Positions 27,789 to 35,391 of a stretch of 64,000 nt of DNA are shown one piece after another. Positions within the stretch are counted from its first letter, which is position 1; every line of letters starts with the position of its first letter. Both the position numbers and the translations under genes were made by a program. The notes below the pieces were generated by a model that was given only the letters and a program-made list of their open reading frames with translations, searched no databases and had not been told where the DNA came from. Source of the DNA: Sphingomonas rosea. GTDB taxonomy: Bacteria > Pseudomonadota > Alphaproteobacteria > Sphingomonadales > Sphingomonadaceae. Location: positions 1,650,501 to 1,714,500 of the forward strand of contig NZ_BAABBR010000001.1 in assembly GCF_039538065.1 (NCBI RefSeq), given 5' to 3'.

Positions 27789-29092
27789 CAGGGATAGATC
27801 GGGAAACGCGCACAGAGCGCGCGGACGCGCTCGTTGACCTGGGCTTCGACCTTGCCGTTGTTCTCGACGCCATTGGTCCGCAGCCCTTCGAGCACGTCGG
27901 CAACCATGTCGCCGATTTCGCGGAACTCGGCCTCGCCGAAACCGCGGGTGGTGCCGGCGGGCGAGCCGACGCGGATGCCGCTGGTCTTCATCGGGGGCAG
28001 CGGGTCGAAGGGAATGCCGTTCTTGTTGCAGGTGATTCCGGCGCGCTCGAGGCTCTCATCGGCATCCTTGCCGGTAATCCCGAGCGGGCGCAGGTCGACC
28101 AGCGCGAGGTGGGTGTCGGTCCCGCCCGCGACGAGGTCGGCGCCGCGCTCCTTTAGGCGGTTGGCGAGTGTCCGCGCGTTGGCGACCACAGCCTTGGCAT
28201 AGGTCTTGAACTCGGGCTTGAGCGCTTCGCCGAAGGCCACCGCCTTGGCCGCGATCACGTGCATCAGCGGGCCGCCCTGGAGGCCGGGGAAGACCGCCGA
28301 GTTGATCTTCTTCGCGATCGCCTCGTCATTGGTCATCACCATGCCGCCTCGCGGACCGCGCAGGGTCTTGTGGGTGGTGGTGGTGACGACATGGGCGTGG
28401 CCGAAGGGGGAGGGATGCTCGCCCGCCGCGACGAGGCCGGCAAAATGCGCCATGTCGACCATCAGATAGGCGCCGACCTTGTCGGCGATGGCGCGAAAGC
28501 GGGCGAAGTCGAGGATCCGCGGATAGGCCGAACCGCCGGCGATGATCAGCTTGGGCTTATGCTCGAGCGCGAGGCGTTCGACCTCGTCGAAGTCGACCAG
28601 ATGATCGTCCTCGCGAACGCCATATTGGATGGCGTTGAACCACTTGCCCGACTGCGCCGGCGGGGCGCCGTGGGTGAGATGGCCGCCTGCGGCGAGGCTC
28701 ATGCCGAGGATCGTGTCGCCGGGCTGGAGGAGGGCGAGGAACACCGCGCCATTGGCCTGCGCGCCCGAGTGCGGCTGGACGTTGGCGAAGCCGCAGCCGA
28801 ACAATTGCTTGGCCCGCTCGATGGCGAGGGTCTCGACCTCGTCCGACGGCTCGCAGCCCTGGTAATAGCGGCGGCCGGGATAGCCCTCGGCATATTTGTT
28901 GGTGAACACCGAGCCCTGCGCCTCGAGCACCGCCTTCGAGACGATATTTTCCGACGCGATCAGCTCGATCTGCGTCTGCTCGCGGTGAAGCTCGTGCGCG
29001 ACACCGGCGGCGACCGCGGGATCGGCGTCGGCGAGCGAGGTCGAGAAGAAGCCGGCGGGCTGGACGTCGTTCAGATTGGCGGCGGTGGCCAT
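27788..29092 (-). CDS. glyA: Serine hydroxymethyltransferase
   Basis: PLP enzyme interconverting serine and glycine with tetrahydrofolate, the partner reaction of the gcv system 15 kb away. The 434-residue protein has the PLP lysine in [17 protein letters not shown], the [13 protein letters not shown] substrate region and SGSAxANGA-like [11 protein letters not shown]. It starts 4 nt after rpiB and overlaps nrdR by one base. Confidence 0.97.
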   Translation of the reverse strand: MATAANLNDVQPAGFFSTSLADADPAVAAGVAHELHREQTQIELIASENIVSKAVLEAQGSVFTNKYAEGYPGRRYYQGCEPSDEVETLAIERAKQLFGCGFANVQPHSGAQANGAVFLALLQPGDTILGMSLAAGGHLTHGAPPAQSGKWFNAIQYGVREDDHLVDFDEVERLALEHKPKLIIAGGSAYPRILDFARFRAIADKVGAYLMVDMAHFAGLVAAGEHPSPFGHAHVVTTTTHKTLRGPRGGMVMTNDEAIAKKINSAVFPGLQGGPLMHVIAAKAVAFGEALKPEFKTYAKAVVANARTLANRLKERGADLVAGGTDTHLALVDLRPLGITGKDADESLERAGITCNKNGIPFDPLPPMKTSGIRVGSPAGTTRGFGEAEFREIGDMVADVLEGLRTNGVENNGKVEAQVNERVRALCARFPIYP

Positions 29093-29096
29093 GGGG

Positions 29097-29537
29097 TCAG
29101 GCTCCTGTGGGCGCGGTGAGCTGGTCGACGCGGCGCTGGTGGCGCCCGCCGGCGAAGGGGGTGTCGAGGAAGGCGGTGACGCAGGCCTTGGCGAGGTCGA
29201 TGCCGGTCAGCCGGGCGCCGAAAGCGATGACGTTGGCGTCGTTGTGCTCGCGGGCCAGGGTGGCCGACAGCGGCTCGTTGACGAGCGCGCAGCGGCAGGC
29301 AGGATTGCGGTTGACCGCGATCGAGATGCCGATCCCCGAGCCGCAGACCGCAATGCCGCGGTCGGCGCGGCCGTCGGCGATCGCCTCGGCAAGGAGGGCG
29401 CCGAAGCGCGGGTAATCGACGCTGTCGGCGCCGTTCGTGCCAAGGTCGAGCACCTCGTGCCCGGCCTCGCGAAGCCAGTCGCGAAGGGCGTCCTTGAGCG
29501 CGAATCCGGCATGGTCGGCGGCGAGGGCAATGGTCAT
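29097..29537 (-). CDS. rpiB: Ribose-5-phosphate isomerase B
   Basis: Interconverts ribose 5-phosphate and ribulose 5-phosphate. The 146-residue protein has the RpiB motifs [45 protein letters not shown] with the catalytic Cys, and [17 protein letters not shown]. The ATG at 29537 fits the family N-terminus; the upstream open frame is not conserved. First gene of the rpiB-glyA-nrdR-trmJ run. Confidence 0.94.
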   Translation of the reverse strand: MTIALAADHAGFALKDALRDWLREAGHEVLDLGTNGADSVDYPRFGALLAEAIADGRADRGIAVCGSGIGISIAVNRNPACRCALVNEPLSATLAREHNDANVIAFGARLTGIDLAKACVTAFLDTPFAGGRHQRRVDQLTAPTGA

Positions 29538-29581
29538 GCGGCCATCTAGCGGGGGCGGCCACGAAATGCCACCGTGAGAAG

Positions 29582-30022
29582 ATGACAAACAAGGTTCCGT
29601 TGCCCGCCCTGCTGCTCGGTCTCGCCGGACTGATCCCGCCTGTCGGGCTGACCGTCGTGCCATGGCTGCTGACGCGGAACCTTGGGTGGCACGCGGGCCG
29701 ACTGCTTGAGATCTACGCGGCGCTGATCCTAAGCTTTCTCGGTGGCGCCTGGTGGGCGTTTGCCTGCCGCGAGGAGCAGCCAAGTTTCGGCCTTCTTGCG
29801 ATAGCGGTCGTGCCCTCGCTCGCCGCTTGGGCGGCGGTAAGCTTGCTGCTCCCGTTGGAAGCGCTTCTTGCGCTCACTCTCCTGCTGTTGGCAGCACTAG
29901 TCGTTGACGCCGCGCTGGTGCGGCGGGCGCTGGCGCCGGGCTGGTGGATGGGCCTGCGGATCCCGCTCAGCACGGGTCTCGCGCTCTGCTGCGGGCTGAG
30001 CGCGTTCGCGCTGAGCCGTTAG
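29582..30022 (+). CDS. DUF3429 family membrane protein
   Basis: A 146-residue protein with about five membrane helices. The segments [28 protein letters not shown] and [14 protein letters not shown] match the DUF3429 family, which has no established role. It is divergent from rpiB with 44 nt between starts, and its TAG stop overlaps the hemA TAA stop by 4 nt. Base composition seems a little lower in GC than its neighbours. Confidence 0.78.
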   Translation: MTNKVPLPALLLGLAGLIPPVGLTVVPWLLTRNLGWHAGRLLEIYAALILSFLGGAWWAFACREEQPSFGLLAIAVVPSLAAWAAVSLLLPLEALLALTLLLLAALVVDAALVRRALAPGWWMGLRIPLSTGLALCCGLSAFALSR

Positions 30023-31233
30023 GCGGCCTGGCGCAGCTCCAGACGGTCGAAGATCTCAAGCAGCGCGCCGGTCAGTTCGTCCTGCATCGCCTCGTTGTGC
30101 CACGGGCCCGGCGTGAAGCGCAGCCGCTCGGTGCCGCGCGGAACCGTCGGATAGTTGATCGGCTGGACGTATAGCCCGTATTCGGCGAGCAGGATGTCGC
30201 TGATCGTCTTGGCCTTCATCGGGCAGCCGACGAGCAACGGCACGATGTGCGTCACGCTCTCCATCACCGGCAGGCCCGCGTCGGCGAACTTGCGCTTGAG
30301 CATCGCGGCGGCGGCCTGCTGGCCGTCGCGCTCTTCGGCCGAGGCCTTGAGGTGCCGCACGCTGGCGAGCGCGCCGGCGACGAGGACGGGCGACAGGCTG
30401 GTCGTGAAGATGAAGCCCGGCGCATAGGAGCGGATGCAGTCGACGATGTTCTTGTCGGCCGCGATGTAGCCGCCCATCACGCCGAAAGCCTTGCCGAGCG
30501 TGCCCTCGATGATGGTCACCCGGTCGGCGACCGCATCGCGTTCCGAAATGCCGCCGCCGCGTGTCCCGTACATGCCGACCGCATGGACTTCGTCGAGGTA
30601 GGTCAGCGCGCCGTAGCGCTCGGCGAGGTCGCAGATCGCGCCGATCGGAGCGACGTCGCCGTCCATCGAATAGACGCTCTCGAACGCGATGAGCTTGGGC
30701 GTCGCCGGATCGACCGCCGCCAACAACTCCTCGAGGTGCTCGAGATCGTTGTGACGGAAGATCTGCTTCTCGCAGCCCGAGCTCTTGATCCCCGCGATCA
30801 TCGAGGCGTGGTTGAGCTCGTCCGAGAAGATGACGCAGCCGGGCAGGAGCTTGCCGAGGGTCGACAGCGCGGCCTCGTTCGAGACGTAACCGCTGGTGAA
30901 GAGCAGCGCCGCTTCCTTGCCGTGGAGGTCGGCGAGCTCGGCCTCGAGGTCGACGTGATAATGGGTATTGCCGCCGATGTTGCGGGTGCCGCCCGAGCCT
31001 GCGCCGACGTCGTGGAGCGCTTCCTCCATCGCCGCGATCACGTCGGGGTGCTGGCCCATGCCGAGATAGTCGTTCGAGCACCAAACGGTGATCGGCTTGG
31101 GACCGTTATGGCCCGCGAAACAGCGCGCATTGGGGTACGAACCCTTGTTGCGCAGGATGTCGATGAAGACGCGATACCGTCCTTCATCGTGCAGCCGGTC
31201 GATCGCCGATTGAAAAATGGATGAATAGTCCAA
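30019..31233 (-). CDS. hemA: 5-aminolevulinate synthase (C4 pathway)
   Basis: First committed step of tetrapyrrole synthesis in alphaproteobacteria: glycine plus succinyl-CoA to 5-aminolevulinate. The 404-residue PLP enzyme has [40 protein letters not shown] and the PLP lysine in [15 protein letters not shown]. The start is a TTG at 31233, matching the usual [21 protein letters not shown]-terminus; a further TTG at 31272 would lie inside the putative operator region and lacks a ribosome site. It shares a gap with murI holding Fur-like and palindromic sequences. Confidence 0.94.
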   Translation of the reverse strand: MDYSSIFQSAIDRLHDEGRYRVFIDILRNKGSYPNARCFAGHNGPKPITVWCSNDYLGMGQHPDVIAAMEEALHDVGAGSGGTRNIGGNTHYHVDLEAELADLHGKEAALLFTSGYVSNEAALSTLGKLLPGCVIFSDELNHASMIAGIKSSGCEKQIFRHNDLEHLEELLAAVDPATPKLIAFESVYSMDGDVAPIGAICDLAERYGALTYLDEVHAVGMYGTRGGGISERDAVADRVTIIEGTLGKAFGVMGGYIAADKNIVDCIRSYAPGFIFTTSLSPVLVAGALASVRHLKASAEERDGQQAAAAMLKRKFADAGLPVMESVTHIVPLLVGCPMKAKTISDILLAEYGLYVQPINYPTVPRGTERLRFTPGPWHNEAMQDELTGALLEIFDRLELRQAA

Positions 31234-31272
31234 CGCTTCGTCAGCCTCTTGCTCGCTCGCGCCTTTAACCAA

Positions 31273-31306
31273 TTGCGATTCGCAACGCCAATGAGAACGA
31301 CTCGCA
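31273..31306 (-). promoter_or_regulatory. Candidate iron-responsive operator upstream of hemA
   Basis: The 75-nt murI-hemA gap contains a perfect 13-nt palindrome TTGCGATTCGCAA (31273-31285) and next to it, on the hemA strand, GCGAGTCGTTCTCATTGG (within 31287-31306), which resembles GC-rich Fur boxes of the GCAAATGATTCTCATT type. ALA synthase is iron-controlled in several alphaproteobacteria (Irr/Fur). Regulation here is inferred, not shown. Confidence 0.45.
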
Positions 31307-31308
31307 AT

Positions 31309-32097
31309 TCAGACGTGTCGAATATCTTCCAGATTATAGGCGGCCAGCGCCCGCGCCAATGGGACATTCGGTCCACCCCCCGTGAAGACCGCGATGCCGG
31401 GCGGCGGCTGCACCGGCCATGACTGCCCCTCCGTGAGGTGGGCGATTCGCCGGGCGATGCCAGGACCGCCGTCGACCTGCGCCACCCCGGGGAGGGCGGC
31501 GGCCAATTCCTCGGCGAGAAGCGGGAAGTGCGTGCAGGCGAGCACCACCACGTCCATTCCCTTGCCGGAGAGCGGCGCGACGGCGGCGGCCACCGCGGCT
31601 GGATCGACCGACTCACCGGCGAGCTTGGCCTCGGCCAGCGCGACGAGGTCGGCCGAGCCATGGCGGAGCACCGTGCAGTCGGCGGCGAAGCGGGCCAGAT
31701 CGTCGACATAGGGCTGGCGAACGGTGGCTTCGGTGCCGAGCACGCCGATCACCCGGCTTTTCGACATGGCGGCGGCGGGCTTGATCGCGGGCACGGTGCC
31801 GACCACCGGAATGTCGAGCGCGGCGCGGACGAAGGGGAGGGCGATGGTCGAGGCGGTGTTGCACGCGATCACCGCCAGCCGCGGCCGGAACCGCTCGGTC
31901 AGCCGACCGAGCAGCGCCGGCACTCGGGCCGCGATCTCGGCTTCGGAGCGAGTGCCGTAGGGAAAGGCCGCGCTGTCGGCGACGTAGACGATCGGCACCG
32001 TCGGCAGGAGCGCCCGGGTCGGGCCGAGCACGGACAGCCCGCCCACGCCGGAATCGAAGAACAGCAGGGGCGCGTCGGCGGCGATCATCTGTCCCAC
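31309..32097 (-). CDS. murI: Glutamate racemase
   Basis: Makes D-glutamate for peptidoglycan. The 262-residue protein has FFDSGVGGLSVLG at the start and the two catalytic cysteines in VIACNTASTIAL and VLACTHFPLLAEEL. Start at 32097; an internal ATG three codons on (32088) is possible. hemA follows on the same strand after 75 nt, but the regulatory sequences in the gap suggest hemA can be controlled separately. Confidence 0.95.
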   Translation of the reverse strand: MGQMIAADAPLLFFDSGVGGLSVLGPTRALLPTVPIVYVADSAAFPYGTRSEAEIAARVPALLGRLTERFRPRLAVIACNTASTIALPFVRAALDIPVVGTVPAIKPAAAMSKSRVIGVLGTEATVRQPYVDDLARFAADCTVLRHGSADLVALAEAKLAGESVDPAAVAAAVAPLSGKGMDVVVLACTHFPLLAEELAAALPGVAQVDGGPGIARRIAHLTEGQSWPVQPPPGIAVFTGGGPNVPLARALAAYNLEDIRHV

Positions 32098-32124
32098 ATG
32101 CGAGGGCTCGGCCGCTTATTCAAT

Positions 32125-32160
32125 CGCCCGGCGCACCAACATCGAGCGGTGCGCCGGGCG
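32125..32160 (-). terminator. 13-bp perfect hairpin downstream of the LuxR/EF-hand gene
   Basis: CGCCCGGCGCACC and its exact complement flank a 10-nt loop. It lies 6 nt beyond the stop of the minus-strand LuxR/EF-hand gene and is followed on that strand by AT-rich ATTGAATAA rather than a true T-run. It probably acts as a terminator or 3'-end stabiliser and insulates murI. Confidence 0.65.
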
Positions 32161-32166
32161 ACTTCG

Positions 32167-32886
32167 TCAGCGGAGCTGGCCTGCAAGCCCGTTCATGCCG
32201 ACCCGGAATTCCTCGGGCGACAGCCGGTTGTCGCCGTTGCGGTTCCAGTCGGACAGGTTGATCGCCTGGGTCGGGCTGGTGCCGTTCTTGCCGGGCATGG
32301 TGCGAGCGACACGAAGCTTGCCCTCGCTCAATTCCTTGCCCTCGAGAAAGCCGCTGCCGTCCTTGTCGAGGTTGCGGAAAGCGGCGTCGAAGGCAGCGTC
32401 AAGCGCGCCCGGCGGGGCGGTGCGCTTGTCGATCGTGGTGACCGACTGGGTGGCGGCCGCGCCGGCGTCGAGCGACACGCCCGCCGAGAGCAGCAAGGCG
32501 AAAAGGCAAAGGGTCATCAGGCAAACTCCCATCAGGATGAAGGCAATCCGGCGGCGCTTCGGGGCGGACCCCGCAACACCGGCGGACGCTTCCTGCTGAC
32601 CCGACGAGGGAAATGAGGACAGCTCCGGCGGACCGGAGGCGGGACGACCGTAGCGTTCGAATGCCTCCAGGAGCCGCGCCGCCTCGATGCTGGTCGCGAC
32701 CCCCAGGCGGTCGCGGGCCGACTTCAATCGCTTCTCGACCGCGTGATGCGAAATGCCATGCTCGATCGCCAATTCCTTGGCGGTGCGGTGGTCGAGCCAG
32801 CCGCGCAAGCACTCACGCTCCTTGGCCGTCAGTGAGGCGATCCGCTGCTGCTGCTCGTCGGAGAGGGGGGCGGGGGTGGTTGCCAT
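32167..32886 (-). CDS. Membrane-anchored LuxR-type HTH protein with C-terminal EF-hands
   Basis: A 239-residue protein combining three modules. Residues 16-72 are a LuxR/GerE helix-turn-helix (LTAKERECLRGWLDHRTAKE... then HGISHHAVEKRLKSARDRLG). Residues 113-137 form one strong membrane helix after KRRR. Residues 174-185 are a canonical EF-hand loop (DKDGSGFLEGKE) and 215-226 a degenerate one (NRNGDNRLSPEE, Asn in place of the first Asp). The positive-inside rule puts the HTH in the cytoplasm and the EF-hands in the periplasm, as in ToxR/CadC-type one-component sensors. A calcium-responsive regulator is inferred; no target is known. ATG at 32886; divergent from plsY. Confidence 0.85.
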   Translation of the reverse strand: MATTPAPLSDEQQQRIASLTAKERECLRGWLDHRTAKELAIEHGISHHAVEKRLKSARDRLGVATSIEAARLLEAFERYGRPASGPPELSSFPSSGQQEASAGVAGSAPKRRRIAFILMGVCLMTLCLFALLLSAGVSLDAGAAATQSVTTIDKRTAPPGALDAAFDAAFRNLDKDGSGFLEGKELSEGKLRVARTMPGKNGTSPTQAINLSDWNRNGDNRLSPEEFRVGMNGLAGQLR

Positions 32887-32985
32887 GATCGTGGCTTAGG
32901 GAGCGCGCCTGAACGCGTGAAGTAGGGTCGCACCGTAAGTCGGGTCGTTGCGCGGGGGCGGAATGGTGACTAGCCTTCGCCCCCG

Positions 32986-33576
32986 ATGACCTCCGTTCCC
33001 CTGTACGCGCTGCTTCTCGGCTATCTCCTCGGCTCGATCCCGTTCGGACTGATCCTCACCCGCATGTCGGGCAAGGGCGACATCCGTGACATCGGCTCGG
33101 GCAATATCGGCGCGACCAACGTGCTCCGGACCGGGTCCAAGGGGCTGGCCGCCGCGACCCTGCTGCTCGACCTCCTCAAGGGTACCGCGGCGGTCCTGCT
33201 GGCCGAGCGCATCTGGCCGGGAAGCGGGCGCTATGCCGCGGCCGGCGCGCTCGTCGGGCATCTCTATCCCGTCTGGCTTCGGTTCAAGGGCGGCAAGGGG
33301 GTCGCGACCTTCCTCGGCATCCTGCTCGGCCTTGCCTGGCCGCTCGCCGCCATCGCCGCCGCCGTCTGGCTCGCGGCCTTCGTCATCATCCGGATCAGCT
33401 CGGTCGGCGGCATGCTGGCCGCGATCAGCGCGCCCATCGCCGCGACCTTGCTCGGTCGAGGCGAGCTGACCCTGCTCCTCGCCGGCTTCGCATTGCTGGT
33501 GGTGTGGAAGCACAAGGAAAACCTCGCCCGGCTGCGCGCCGGGACCGAGCCCCGCGTCGGGCGCAGCCGCGCTTGA
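32986..33576 (+). CDS. plsY: Glycerol-3-phosphate acyltransferase PlsY
   Basis: Acylates glycerol 3-phosphate from acyl-phosphate at the inner membrane, the first step of phospholipid synthesis. The 196-residue protein with about five helices has all three family motifs: LLGSIPFGLIL, DIRDIGSGNIGATNVLR and FKGGKGVATFLG. It overlaps dprA by 4 nt (TTGA). Confidence 0.96.
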   Translation: MTSVPLYALLLGYLLGSIPFGLILTRMSGKGDIRDIGSGNIGATNVLRTGSKGLAAATLLLDLLKGTAAVLLAERIWPGSGRYAAAGALVGHLYPVWLRFKGGKGVATFLGILLGLAWPLAAIAAAVWLAAFVIIRISSVGGMLAAISAPIAATLLGRGELTLLLAGFALLVVWKHKENLARLRAGTEPRVGRSRA

Positions 33577-34691
33577 TCCCGCCCGATCTCGTCGCGCGGG
33601 TCCGCCTTCTCCGCACGCCGAGCATCGGACCCATCACCTATCGCCAGCTCGTCGCCCGCTTCGGTTCGGCCGAGGCGGCACTCGACGCCGTGCCCGACCT
33701 TGCGCGGCGGGGCGGGGGGCGGATGCCGGCGCTCGCCACGGAAGCGCAGGCCGAGCGCGAGATCGCCACGGTCGAGAAGCTCGGCGGCCGCTACCTCAGC
33801 ATCGGCCAAGGTCTTTATCCGCGGCTGCTGGCCGAAGCCGACGACGCGCCGCCGCTGCTGACGGTGATCGGCGACCTCGCGCTCCTCGAGCGGCCGGCGG
33901 TGGCGATGGTCGGCGCACGCAACGCCAGCGCCGCGGCCTGTCGCTTCGCCCGAAGCCTCGCGCACGAGCTCGGCCAGCGCGGCCACGTCGTCGTTTCGGG
34001 CCTTGCCCGCGGGATCGACACCGCCGCGCATGAGGGCGCGCTCGAAACCGGCACGATCGGCGTCATCGCCGGCGGCCTCGACATCTTCTACCCGCCCGAG
34101 AACGAAGCGCTCCAGCGCGCGGTGGGCGAGCGCGGTCTCGTTGTCGCCGAAATGCCGCCGGGCACCGAGCCGAGGGCGCGCCACTTCCCTTATCGCAACC
34201 GGATCATCGCGGGCCTTTGCCCCGGCACCATCGTGGTGGAGGCCGCCCCGCGGTCGGGCTCGCTCATCACCGCCCGCTTGGCGGCCGAACTGGGGCGCGA
34301 GGTGATGGCGGTGCCGGGCAGCCCGCTCGATCCCCGCGCGCAGGGCTGCAACGGACTGATCCGCGACGGTGCAACCCTCATCCAGAATGCGAGCGAAGTG
34401 CTCGAAGCGCTGCGCCCCGGCCTCGGCGGCGTCCGCTCGGGCCGCGACCTGTTCGACCATGTGCCCCAGGAGGCAGCCCCGCCCGAGCCCGACGAGGCGG
34501 AGCGCCGCCGCGTCGAAGAATTGCTCGGGCCGTCGCCGGCACCGGTCGACGAGATCGTCCGCCTCTCGGGTCTTGAGCCCGGTGCCGTGCAGCTCGTCCT
34601 CCTCGAACTCGATCTCGCCGGCCGGCTCGACCGGCACGCGGGAGGAAAAGTCAGTCTTTGCCTTGGGGGGCAATTGAACGGTGAACGGTGA
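33573..34691 (+). CDS. dprA: DNA processing protein DprA
   Basis: Loads RecA on incoming single-stranded DNA during natural transformation. The 372-residue protein has an N-terminal helix-hairpin-helix/SAM-like part, the Rossmann DprA/Smf domain (about 85-300) with VAMVGARNASAAACRFAR, SGLARGIDTAAHEGAL, GTIGVIAGGLDIFYPPEN and RNRIIAGLCPGTIVVEA, and a C-terminal winged-helix. The start is a TTG at 33573 overlapping the plsY stop. It overlaps the next gene by 11 nt. Confidence 0.94.
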   Translation: MIPPDLVARVRLLRTPSIGPITYRQLVARFGSAEAALDAVPDLARRGGGRMPALATEAQAEREIATVEKLGGRYLSIGQGLYPRLLAEADDAPPLLTVIGDLALLERPAVAMVGARNASAAACRFARSLAHELGQRGHVVVSGLARGIDTAAHEGALETGTIGVIAGGLDIFYPPENEALQRAVGERGLVVAEMPPGTEPRARHFPYRNRIIAGLCPGTIVVEAAPRSGSLITARLAAELGREVMAVPGSPLDPRAQGCNGLIRDGATLIQNASEVLEALRPGLGGVRSGRDLFDHVPQEAAPPEPDEAERRRVEELLGPSPAPVDEIVRLSGLEPGAVQLVLLELDLAGRLDRHAGGKVSLCLGGQLNGER

Positions 34692-35325
34692 TGTCTTGCG
34701 CTGGTCCGAACTGTCGGACCTGATCGGGCAGGAGTTTCGCCACCACTGGCGCCTGGCGCTTCTCACCGGCTTGATACTTGGGGGGCTGAACGCCTGGCTG
34801 GACGAAGTCGACCCGACCGGGCGCGCCGGTCTGTACGCTGGCGTCGTCACGACCTTCGCCCAACTCGCGGTGACGGCGCAGGCGATGAAAGGGTGGGGCT
34901 ACTCCGTCAACGGCGCGCGGATCGTGCCATATATCGGACAATCGATCGTCTCGACCTTCGGCCTCGTTCTCGCGACCATCGCACTGCTCGTGCCGGGCCT
35001 CTGGCTCTACGCCCGGTGGTTCCTCGCCACTCCGATTTTCGTCGCGGAAAGCAAGGGTGCGATCGGCTCGCTCGGCGAGAGTTTTGCGAGAACCAAGGGA
35101 AGCACTATGCCGCTGATCGGCATTGCGCTCTTCATTGGTACCCTGTTCATCGCTCCCATCGTCGCCGGCAGCATCATCTTCGGAGAAAAAAGCCCTCCTA
35201 TTTTCGCGGCATTCGCGATCTATTTTGTGGTGTTCACTGCGCTGGCCAGCGGATGGCTGGCGTCGGTGGCGGCCTATCGCGGTCTGACCGGCGGACTTAA
35301 TGCGCTTGAGGAAGTCTTCGCCTGA
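34681..35325 (+). CDS. Putative integral membrane protein, unknown function
   Basis: A 214-residue protein with about five helices (LALLTGLILGGLNAWL, LVLATIALLVPGLWLYARWF, PLIGIALFIGTLFIAPIVAG and others). The RWFLATPIFVAESKGAIGSLGESFARTKG segment resembles the amphipathic block of YciC/DUF975-type and glycerophosphodiesterase-associated membrane proteins; this is a weak likeness. GTG start inside the dprA 3' end. It sits between dprA and topA and seems less GC-rich than both. Confidence 0.7.
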   Translation: MNGDVLRWSELSDLIGQEFRHHWRLALLTGLILGGLNAWLDEVDPTGRAGLYAGVVTTFAQLAVTAQAMKGWGYSVNGARIVPYIGQSIVSTFGLVLATIALLVPGLWLYARWFLATPIFVAESKGAIGSLGESFARTKGSTMPLIGIALFIGTLFIAPIVAGSIIFGEKSPPIFAAFAIYFVVFTALASGWLASVAAYRGLTGGLNALEEVFA

Positions 35326-35391
35326 ACTGGCGGGTTGACGGGACCCCATCCGGCTCCCCACCCTCGTACGCATGCGTGAGGACATGAATAA

